20,339 nucleotides of DNA from CAYUBI01 sp964443005 (GTDB lineage: Bacteria > Margulisbacteria > Riflemargulisbacteria > GWF2-35-9 > CAYUBI01), in assembly GCA_964443005.1 (NCBI GenBank), contig CAYUBI010000038.1, forward strand, positions 1 through 20,339. The letters run 5' to 3'. This document shows positions 14,557 through 20,339 of this stretch, piece by piece; the first letter of the stretch is position 1; each line of letters opens with the position of its first letter. Both the position numbers and the translations under genes were made by a program. The notes under the pieces are model-generated. The model searched no databases. It was not told where the DNA came from and saw only the letters and a list, made by a program, of their open reading frames with translations.

Positions 14557-15855
14557 TTATTTAATGAATTCTACATCTAGCATATGACACGAACATGAAA
14601 TACAGGGGTCATATGCTCGAACCAGCATTTCAAGTAACAATGTAATTTCCATTTCAGACTTTTCGTTTAGCATTTGGGGCACAAAGGCTTTCATGTCATT
14701 TTCAATATTTTCAAGATTTTGTCCAGTAGGAATGATACAGTTTGCTTTTGTAATGTATCCCTGATCATTGTAGGTATATTCGTGAAAGAGTATACCTCGA
14801 GGCACTTCAACTGCACCCACTCCTGTACATGCTTTGAGTATAACGGGTGTTGGTTTTTCATGTTGAATACCTGTCGTTAATAACTGATCAATCAGTTTAA
14901 TGCATTCATCATTAATATGCACAAGTTCAACCATTTGTGCAACAGTATTCATGTAAGGATTGTAACAGGGCGCTTTGAGTCCTAATTCAGCTGCTACGTG
15001 TTGTGCGCTTTCTGATAACCATTCATGATTATTGTTAAAGCGGGCTAAGGCACCTACCATATACGACGATCTAGCATGTTTGGCACGTTTTGCTGTTGAA
15101 TGGTTGAGTAAATATTCATTAGTAACTTGTTTGTAATCTTTGTAGGATATTTCGCCTTTATCACTTGAGTAAATGTTTCCAAGAAGAAAGGCATATTCAC
15201 CTTTTTTGTATACAGAAATATATTCAGTTTCTCGTTCATAAGCAGGAATGGATAGTGTTTTAAGAATTTTAATTCCATCAGCTAAATCCTGACGTGCATC
15301 TAACAAACGAGCCTTAATTGTTTCTAATTTTTCAGGTGTAGGTAACATGGTAAATCCACCTACTTGTGCAGAAATAGGATGAATTAGTCTGCCAGCTAAC
15401 ATGTCTCCAATATCATGGCCAAGTTTTTTTAATTTTAGTGCAGAAACTACTACATCTTTATGCGTTTTTACTAAGGGAAGTACGGATTTAGCGCCAACAA
15501 AATCCGGAACTGCTAAAAAATAGATATGCAATACATGAGATTCGTAATATTGGCCACAGTCCAGCAAGGTTTTAAGGATTTTGTTTTGAGGACTAATTTC
15601 AAGTTCAAATGCGTCTTCAGTTGCAGCTAAGGATGCTAATTGATGCCCGACTGAGCAAATCCCACAAATTCGCGAGGTAATAATCGCTGCTTCTGTGTAG
15701 TGACGCCCTTTGAGCATAGCTTCGAAAAATCTAGGGGATTCGACAATGTCCAGTCTACATTCCAAAATTTCGCCATTGGTTACCTTAACTTTAATGTTTC
15801 CATGTCCTTCGACACGGGTAATGTGATGAACATCAATTGTTACATTTTTAGACAT
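14557..15855 (-). CDS. hydA: [NiFe] hydrogenase large (alpha) subunit, group 3
   Basis: Catalytic subunit, 432 residues, that carries the Ni-Fe(CN)2CO site of a soluble hydrogenase interconverting H2 and protons/electrons. Both pairs of Ni ligands are present: RICGIC (C64, C67) near the N-terminus with H71 in the L1 motif, and DPCISCSCH (C418, C421, H424) near the C-terminus. Only eight residues (MLDVEFIK) follow the last histidine, the short tail expected to be trimmed by a maturation endopeptidase; no such peptidase gene is in this window. The sequence resembles the alpha subunit of archaeal/bacterial sulfhydrogenase (group 3b). ATG at 15855 has an AAGGAGG site and overlaps the delta stop by eight bases. 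Confidence 0.93.
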   Translation of the reverse strand: MSKNVTIDVHHITRVEGHGNIKVKVTNGEILECRLDIVESPRFFEAMLKGRHYTEAAIITSRICGICSVGHQLASLAATEDAFELEISPQNKILKTLLDCGQYYESHVLHIYFLAVPDFVGAKSVLPLVKTHKDVVVSALKLKKLGHDIGDMLAGRLIHPISAQVGGFTMLPTPEKLETIKARLLDARQDLADGIKILKTLSIPAYERETEYISVYKKGEYAFLLGNIYSSDKGEISYKDYKQVTNEYLLNHSTAKRAKHARSSYMVGALARFNNNHEWLSESAQHVAAELGLKAPCYNPYMNTVAQMVELVHINDECIKLIDQLLTTGIQHEKPTPVILKACTGVGAVEVPRGILFHEYTYNDQGYITKANCIIPTGQNLENIENDMKAFVPQMLNEKSEMEITLLLEMLVRAYDPCISCSCHMLDVEFIK

Positions 15856-16582
15856 CGGCTTGAACCTCCTTGGCTTCAGTTAAAAATAAGGTAAACTGTT
15901 TTTTTATTTTTTCCATAGTTAATCCATAATTCGCAAATACATCTTTTTGTGCATTAACATTAGGGTCAAAACAATAGCCTCCACTGCTTGGACAAATGGC
16001 ATTACACCCAGCGCGAGTTACAGGTCCTAAACAGGTTAGCCCTTTTTCATATACACAACTGTTTTCGCGTTTTTTACATTCAACGCATACAGGCCAAGTT
16101 GGCAAATTGGTGTTTTTTCCTAACAGCATGTTTTTCACAACATGTACAAATTCATTAACATCAATGGGGCAACCTGGAACAAAACCATCAATGGGAATAC
16201 ATGCTGAAATAGGTAATGCTTTTTCATTGGTTTGGTAAAGGGTAGGGTTGTCTGGATAAACTTCAGCTTGAACTGCTTCAGCTGTTTGACTGTTTCGAAT
16301 AGCATTAACGCCGCCAATATGCGCACAAGCTCCAATAGCAATGACAAGTTTCGCACGAGAGCGAATGTCTTTAAGCCGAATTTCATCTCGCTGGGTTGAA
16401 TAGCTTCCTTCAATAAAGGCGATATCATAATTTTCAGATTTTTCGCTAATAGCTTCACGAAATTCAACAATATCTACCAGATCCATAAGCCCAAGAAAAA
16501 CATCAGGGCCCATATTGAGGACAGATAGTTGGCACCCTTCGCAGCTAGTAAAATCAAAAAAAGCAACTGTGGGTTTTGCCAT
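15848..16582 (-). CDS. hydD: [NiFe] hydrogenase small (delta) subunit, group 3
   Basis: Electron-transfer subunit of 244 residues that pairs with the alpha subunit. The proximal [4Fe-4S] ligands are visible: C14 and C17 in TSCEGC, C86 in GACAHIGG and C138 in PGCPID. A second cysteine-rich part at 166-204 (VCVECKKRENSC, TCLGPVTRAGCNAICPSSGGYC) supplies two more clusters as in other group 3b/3d small subunits. There is no twin-arginine signal, consistent with a cytoplasmic enzyme. It starts one base inside the gamma stop (TAATG), after a GAGGAGG site. Confidence 0.93.
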   Translation of the reverse strand: MAKPTVAFFDFTSCEGCQLSVLNMGPDVFLGLMDLVDIVEFREAISEKSENYDIAFIEGSYSTQRDEIRLKDIRSRAKLVIAIGACAHIGGVNAIRNSQTAEAVQAEVYPDNPTLYQTNEKALPISACIPIDGFVPGCPIDVNEFVHVVKNMLLGKNTNLPTWPVCVECKKRENSCVYEKGLTCLGPVTRAGCNAICPSSGGYCFDPNVNAQKDVFANYGLTMEKIKKQFTLFLTEAKEVQADV

Positions 16583-17442
16583 TATAGTGCCTCCTCATTA
16601 TTTTTGATGTCAGCATAATTGAATACTGGACCTTCTTGGCAAACATAGATTCCTTCCATTTGACAATGGCCACATTTACCTACGCCGCATTTCATTCGAC
16701 GTTCAAGTGACATATAAATATGCTCAGGTGGAATTTTTCGATCAGATAGCGCAACGACTGCAAATCGGTAAATAACAGGGGGGCCAATGATAATAACGCG
16801 GGTATTGACTGGATCCATTGTAACTAAGGGAATTGCCTTTGTAATGATTCCTTGATGTCCATGCCAACCTGGCTCTACGTTGTCAACAATTTCTATGAGT
16901 TCAACATTGTTTCCGATTTTTGCAATTTCAGCTAGTTCATCCGGATACATTCGCATGGAGGGTGTTTTACACCCATAGATAATGGATATTTTTTCATACT
17001 CAGTGGCCGTATTAATAACGTGATTGATTAATGAACGAGCTGGAACATATCCGAGTCCGCCAACTAAAAATACGAGATGTTTATGTAAAAAGGATTGGCA
17101 TATTTCAGGCGTAAATCCATGGCCAAAGGGTCCGCGTATGAAAAATTCATCTCCAACAGTTAATGCATGAAGATGATTCGTAACATCTCCAACTGCTCGA
17201 ACACAAATTTCAAAAGTTGAATTTCTTGCAGGAACTGAGGTGATAGATATTGGTGCTTCACCAATTCCTAAAATAGATAGCTGGATAAACTGTCCTGGAT
17301 CATAATCAAAGCGTTGACCGCTAACTAATTCAAGCTTAAAAAACTTTTCTTTAGATGTAAATTCTTTTGTTTCAATAATCTTAACTTTTTCAGGAACATA
17401 TAGTGTGGGGTTTTCATTTTTCAACGTAAGCGTTGTATTCAT
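16582..17442 (-). CDS. hydG: hydrogenase gamma subunit, FAD/NAD(P)-binding
   Basis: Flavoprotein of 286 residues of the ferredoxin-NADP reductase family, linking the hydrogenase to NAD(P)H. Order: FAD domain at about 15-115 (DYDPGQFIQL, ISITSVP and FIRGPFGHGF), NAD(P) domain at about 120-240 (LVGGLGYVPARSLIN, IYGCKTPSMRMYPDE, IIGPPVIYRF) and a C-terminal [2Fe-2S] motif MKCGVGKCGHC...C (C252, C257, C260, C268). The final cysteine set is that of sulfhydrogenase gamma and dihydroorotate dehydrogenase electron-transfer subunits. Strong AAGGAGG site before ATG. Choice of NAD or NADP cannot be told from sequence. Confidence 0.92.
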   Translation of the reverse strand: MNTTLTLKNENPTLYVPEKVKIIETKEFTSKEKFFKLELVSGQRFDYDPGQFIQLSILGIGEAPISITSVPARNSTFEICVRAVGDVTNHLHALTVGDEFFIRGPFGHGFTPEICQSFLHKHLVFLVGGLGYVPARSLINHVINTATEYEKISIIYGCKTPSMRMYPDELAEIAKIGNNVELIEIVDNVEPGWHGHQGIITKAIPLVTMDPVNTRVIIIGPPVIYRFAVVALSDRKIPPEHIYMSLERRMKCGVGKCGHCQMEGIYVCQEGPVFNYADIKNNEEAL

Positions 17443-17454
17443 TCTGCAACCTCC

Positions 17455-18605
17455 TTAGGCTATTTCACCGACTATTTTTTGAGCTATTTGTTTGGGGCTA
17501 ATTTTGGCGAGACAGGCTTTAACGCATCGCCCACAGCCTACGCAAACAGATTGTCCGTGTTTTTTCATTAAATAATTGAATTTTCGGTGAATGCGATGTT
17601 TAAGTCTTTCTGTAGCTTTTTTTCTGAAATTTTCTCCACCAGATACTGTTGAGAATGCATGTAGCATGCAAGCATCCCATCTACGTAAACGTTCGCCAGT
17701 TTTTAGATTAAGAGCTAGCTCGTCTGCTACATCAAAACAATAACAGGTAGGACATACTAAAATGCATGAGCCGCAGCTCAAGCATCGGCTGCCTTCTTCT
17801 TCCCATATTGGATGATGTTTGTTTTCTTCAAAACATTTAGGCAGGGAATCTAAGTTTTTTAACGGATAATGTCCGTAAAATCCTTTTGCTTTAATATCGT
17901 CTGCTTCTTGTTCGAGGTTGCTATCACCTGGGTTGACTTTGATATATTGTAGTACAAAGTCTTTACCTTTGACTGTTATGGGAAGAATAACAAATTGATT
18001 GTGAATAGGTTTGAGCATAATATCATAACCACCATTGGCATGATTGGCGCCAACTTTATAACAAAAGGCATTGCTATCGCATATTGTGTGACAATCAATT
18101 GCGATAATTACAGTTTTTTCTTTTTTTGCTAAATAATTAGGGTCACCATTACTTTCGCCAAAAGCTTCATCTACCGCCCACCGGGCATTGACTTAAGGAA
18201 GCGCTGATCAAGTTTCGACTATGCACAACGCCGTCGGCGCTCCCCTCTGAAGTGGGGATNNNNNNNNNNACCATTACTTTCGCCAAAAGCTTCATCCAAA
18301 ATTTTTATTCCATTTGCATCACACGGTCGAATGCCAAACAAAACTAAGGGACGTGCCTCAATTTTTGAGGTAACTGTTTGTCCATCTGTAGTATATTCTA
18401 AAAGCACTTCATCTTGAGGAAAAAAGAACTTTTTGGGTGAAAGAATAGACGGTTGATAATCCCATAAAATATCGGCTTCATCTGTAATAATATCAAAAAG
18501 GACTCGATCGTGTTGTTGGGTGAGTGCTGCAATATCGTAGTTGCGTCGAGCAGACTGTAGACCGGCTATTATCTCATCTTTTGTAGTAGTCAAAATGGTT
18601 TCCAT
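17455..18605 (-). CDS. hydB: hydrogenase beta subunit (4Fe-4S), interrupted by gap and foreign segment
   Basis: Iron-sulfur subunit of a sulfhydrogenase-type complex that passes electrons between the flavin subunit and the delta subunit. The first part (18605-18270, residues 1-112) contains GIRPCDANGIKILDEAFGES. After the gap, the second part resumes with the same codons DEAFGESNG at 18171-18145 and runs to 17455. It carries two [4Fe-4S] motifs, CLSCGSCILVC and CVGCGRCVKAC (C233-C243 and C313-C323 of the joined chain). Removing one 27-base repeat copy and the intervening 98 bases gives a continuous 341-residue protein of normal family length. As given, the frame is broken. AGGAAC site before the ATG at 18605. 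First gene of the hydrogenase run. Confidence 0.88.
18145..18171. repeat. left copy of exact 27-bp direct repeat
   Basis: This copy is identical to 18270-18296 and lies inside the hydB coding region (encoding DEAFGESNG in the - frame). Sequence continues correctly from hydB up to its end, then diverges at 18172. It may be a target-site duplication or a k-mer overlap at a contig end. Confidence 0.95.
18172..18259. other. 88-bp GC-rich foreign-looking segment
   Basis: This stretch has 51 G/C of 88 (58 %), against about 37 % in the flanking genes, and interrupts hydB. It contains short self-complementary pieces (CGCCGTCGGCG and TCCCC...GGGGA). I cannot assign it to a known element. It encodes no plausible protein and may be chimeric read sequence or the end of an inserted element. 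Confidence 0.75.
18260..18269. other. assembly gap (10 N)
   Basis: Ten Ns join two contigs. The true missing length is unknown. Confidence 0.98.
18270..18296. repeat. right copy of exact 27-bp direct repeat
   Basis: This copy is identical to 18145-18171 and begins immediately after the Ns. From here the hydB coding sequence continues without interruption to its start codon at 18605. Confidence 0.95.
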
Positions 18606-18659
18606 GAAGTTCCTACCTTTCTTAGATAATGGATGTTAAATGTATTCGCATTATTTTTC

Positions 18660-18665
18660 ATTATA
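18660..18665 (-). promoter_or_regulatory. candidate -10 box of the hydrogenase operon
   Basis: On the - strand a perfect TATAAT (18665 to 18660) lies in the 138-base spacer before hydB. It would start transcription near 18653 and leave a leader of about 48 bases. No good -35 is seen at 17 bases, so an activator or another sigma factor may be needed. No terminator hairpin is evident after the upstream discoidin gene. Confidence 0.35.
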
Positions 18666-18743
18666 GGATATAACAAAAGAAAATAAAATACTTAGTTGGA
18701 TTTATTTTTCGGTTAGGGTTTTTGTCATATTTTTATACCAGTT

Positions 18744-19334
18744 TTAGAAAATTAGAAATAGACTACTTTGGGCTATGGGTGCAGCAAATATCTCTAATTC
18801 CGCAATATAGGGATCGTATTGGCCTACAGTTTTAATAAATTTAAAATACCTATATGCTGTTGTGTTTGACCAGTTATATTGCCGCATCTCACTATCAGAG
18901 AACGCAGCAACATTTGTCAAAGATAATAAATTTGTCCAGTTAGCGTTGTCGTTAGACCCTTGAAAAGCAAATGAACCATCTAATCTTACAGAGTTTCCGC
19001 CACTCCATGCTGAAAGGTTACAGCCAATAAAAATTTTTTCGTTTCCTGCTCCAAAATCAACTACAATCCATCCCGGCATGGTGTCTCCATTAAGGGATGC
19101 CCAGCCGCCAAAACTATTACCCACATGATCAAAAATGTAGTAAGGGTAATATGCCGTGTGAGTAGAAGAAGCACTCACATTCAGTGGAGAATTAGAAGTT
19201 TGTACTGCTGTTATATCATTAACGTTATGTGTATATGTAACAGCTATTGCTATATGGATACAAATTAAAAGAGTTACACCTACAAGCTTTGCCAAACCTA
19301 GCTGTTTATTCCTCACGATTTTTTGTTTTCGCAT
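18744..19334 (-). CDS. membrane-anchored discoidin-fold (F5/8 type C) protein
   Basis: A 196-residue protein with an uncleaved-looking N-terminal membrane segment (about 15-33, after a very basic lead) and one F5/8 type C (discoidin/CBM32-like) domain at about 45-185. Typical elements are NVSASSTHTAYYPYYIFDHV, GWASLNGDTMPGWIVVDFGA, FAFQGSNDNANWTNLLSLTN and YRYFKFIKTVGQYDPYIAEL. Such domains bind glycans or lipids and are used in adhesins and in phage tail proteins. The ATG comes one base after the stop of the repeat protein, with no ribosome-binding site, so expression depends on it. A fold-level call; ligand unknown. Confidence 0.75.
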   Translation of the reverse strand: MRKQKIVRNKQLGLAKLVGVTLLICIHIAIAVTYTHNVNDITAVQTSNSPLNVSASSTHTAYYPYYIFDHVGNSFGGWASLNGDTMPGWIVVDFGAGNEKIFIGCNLSAWSGGNSVRLDGSFAFQGSNDNANWTNLLSLTNVAAFSDSEMRQYNWSNTTAYRYFKFIKTVGQYDPYIAELEIFAAPIAQSSLFLIF

Positions 19335-19335
19335 G

Positions 19336-20339
19336 TTAAAAGTTTAAACCTGCAGCTACGCCATCATATTTAGAATCAACACCATTATAAATAAATCCGA
19401 TATAGTCAGTCTTACTGTTGGTTGCAGTTAAAGTAGGTGCAGTGGCGCCAGACCATCTCACAGTAGCTGGATACGTAACTGTTCCTGCTGCGCCACTTGC
19501 TGGTTGTTTTAAAATTAAGGTATATTTCCCGCCATCCTGTCCATTACTAAACGTTAACGTATTTCCTCCACTCACCAACGTGAGTGACTGAGTATTGCCA
19601 TTATTCCAATCTATCGCTGTTGTTGCCGCATACCGTCGGCTATACATAGAGCCAACAACATCTAATTTATGATTAGGGACCGTTGTGCCAATACCTACAT
19701 TGCCGCTTCCCCCTGCAATATATAATGACCTCAAGCCAATCACACCGAATGACATGCCCGCACTTAAACCTGACATGTCTGCCCAAATACTTCCATAAGC
19801 GGCTGGATAATTCGCCGGCGCAAAACGAAAAGCCTCCGAAACCCATGCGCCCCCTGCCGTCGCGTCTGGCGCAAGTACATGCAACTTCGCCCCCGGACTC
19901 GTTGTCCCAATGCCAACATTGCCGTTTATTGCTAATTTCGCTGTCCCTGGGTCCGCATAACCAATTCCAACATTTCCAGCTTTGAAATAAGTGCTATAAT
20001 CTGTCCCATCATAAATTCGAGTCATTGCTCCATTCGCTGTATTCAACCTTTGAATAAAGAAACGCCCCCCGTTTGTAGAATCTGTTAATTGTAACACAGG
20101 CTCAGTAGCATAAATATCCAACTTCACCACTGGATTCGTTGTCCCAATGCCGACATTTCCAGTCCTAATAACAACATTCCCATTCGGACTAATAACAACG
20201 CCACCCGTTGCATTAATCGTTAGTGACCCCCCCGCACCAACGCTGAAATCAACGTAATTGTTGACATCATACGCTAGGCGAAGTGGCGATTTGCTTTGCG
20301 TACGAATTTCCAGTTTGATACCATTGGAATATTGTGGAT
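19336..20339 (-). CDS. GNVGIGT-repeat tail-fibre-like protein, 5' end cut by the window edge
   Basis: The reading frame is open to the right edge (about 334 codons); the GTG at 20130 is an internal codon, not a start. Four to five copies of a motif of the form GNVGIGTxxPxxKLxV occur (for example GNVGIGTTNPVVKLDI at the region now coding 20155-20110, and later GNVGIGYADPGTAKLAI, GNVGIGTTSPGAKLHVLA, GNVGIGTTVPNHKLDVVG). The last 90 residues form a beta-rich C-terminal domain (TLILKQPASGAAGTVTYPATVRW). This motif is common in trimeric phage fibres and in surface proteins of uncultured bacteria. A stretch at 19801-19920 is about 60 % GC, well above the rest. A chaperone-like terminal domain cannot be excluded. 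Confidence 0.8.
   Translation of the reverse strand, partial: PQYSNGIKLEIRTQSKSPLRLAYDVNNYVDFSVGAGGSLTINATGGVVISPNGNVVIRTGNVGIGTTNPVVKLDIYATEPVLQLTDSTNGGRFFIQRLNTANGAMTRIYDGTDYSTYFKAGNVGIGYADPGTAKLAINGNVGIGTTSPGAKLHVLAPDATAGGAWVSEAFRFAPANYPAAYGSIWADMSGLSAGMSFGVIGLRSLYIAGGSGNVGIGTTVPNHKLDVVGSMYSRRYAATTAIDWNNGNTQSLTLVSGGNTLTFSNGQDGGKYTLILKQPASGAAGTVTYPATVRWSGATAPTLTATNSKTDYIGFIYNGVDSKYDGVAAGLNF

Noticed and set aside
16135..16470. 111-residue frame inside the hydrogenase delta gene
   Set aside because: Out-of-frame shadow of a clearly conserved gene.
17455..18018. A separate short ferredoxin gene starting at 18018
   Set aside because: The reading frame is open upstream of that ATG and contains DEAFGESNG, matching the other fragment, so it is the second half of hydB.
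18219..18269. C-terminal extension of the hydB N-terminal piece across the Ns
   Set aside because: The residues after the Ns derive from foreign sequence and undetermined bases and are not part of the protein.
20128..20130. GTG at 20130 as start of the fibre gene
   Set aside because: The frame is open to the window edge and encodes another GNVGIGTTNP repeat just upstream, so the start lies outside.
1..20339. CRISPR arrays, tRNA, rRNA, riboswitches
   Set aside because: No repeat-spacer pattern, cloverleaf or conserved RNA core was seen on either strand.

Overview
The window is AT-rich (roughly 35-38 % GC by eye in the gene-dense part) bacterial chromosome from a Gram-negative-type anaerobe. 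An outer-membrane beta-barrel protein, a LolA-like periplasmic protein and lipoproteins-export-type ABC permeases point to a double membrane. A cytoplasmic group 3 [NiFe] hydrogenase points to fermentative or hydrogen-based redox metabolism. No rRNA, tRNA or phylogenetic marker gene is present, so I do not assign a phylum. The 10-N scaffold gap and the 'GNVGIGT'-repeat protein suggest a draft or metagenome-assembled genome.

Layout. (1) 1-1150: a PepT-like M20 metallopeptidase on the + strand, ending in a long hairpin against a convergent chemoreceptor. (2) 1150-3930: a poly-HAMP methyl-accepting chemotaxis protein and, upstream of it, a small secreted single-Cache protein, both on the - strand and separated by a hairpin terminator. 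(3) 3933-4343: a small secreted protein built on a 30-residue tandem repeat (+ strand). (4) 4360-4993: an AbrB-type antitoxin and PIN toxin pair (- strand). (5) 5099-18605: twelve tightly packed - strand genes, most spaced from -8 to +21 bp, that look like one long transcription unit read right to left: sulfhydrogenase-type hydrogenase hydB-hydG-hydD-hydA, then an ABC ATPase, two MacB/FtsX-type permeases, a LolA-like outer-membrane lipoprotein-sorting protein, a beta-barrel outer-membrane protein, a membrane-anchored TerB-DnaJ protein, a MEMO1-AMMECR1 fusion and an AI-2E-type permease. (6) 18744-20339: a discoidin-fold (F5/8 C) membrane-anchored protein preceded without spacing by a tail-fibre-like repeat protein that runs off the right edge. 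This end has a locally GC-rich patch.

How the parts may work together. The hydrogenase genes encode a complete soluble heterotetramer in the classical beta-gamma-delta-alpha order, with the cysteine motifs for the Fe-S clusters, flavin/NAD(P) domain and Ni-Fe site. The following five genes form an envelope module: an ATP-driven extractor in the inner membrane, a periplasmic carrier and an outer-membrane barrel, so a lipid or lipoprotein export role is the natural inference. The chemoreceptor and the separate Cache protein may form a split sensor.

Main caution: the hydB gene is interrupted at 18145-18296 by an exact 27-bp duplication around an 88-bp GC-rich foreign-looking piece and ten Ns. 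Removing one repeat copy and the insert restores a continuous 341-residue reading frame, so this is either an assembly artefact or the edge of a real insertion with a 27-bp target duplication. The most unusual candidates for follow-up are the envelope module, the MEMO1-AMMECR1/TerB-DnaJ neighbourhood, the split Cache sensor and the apparently leaderless + strand genes.
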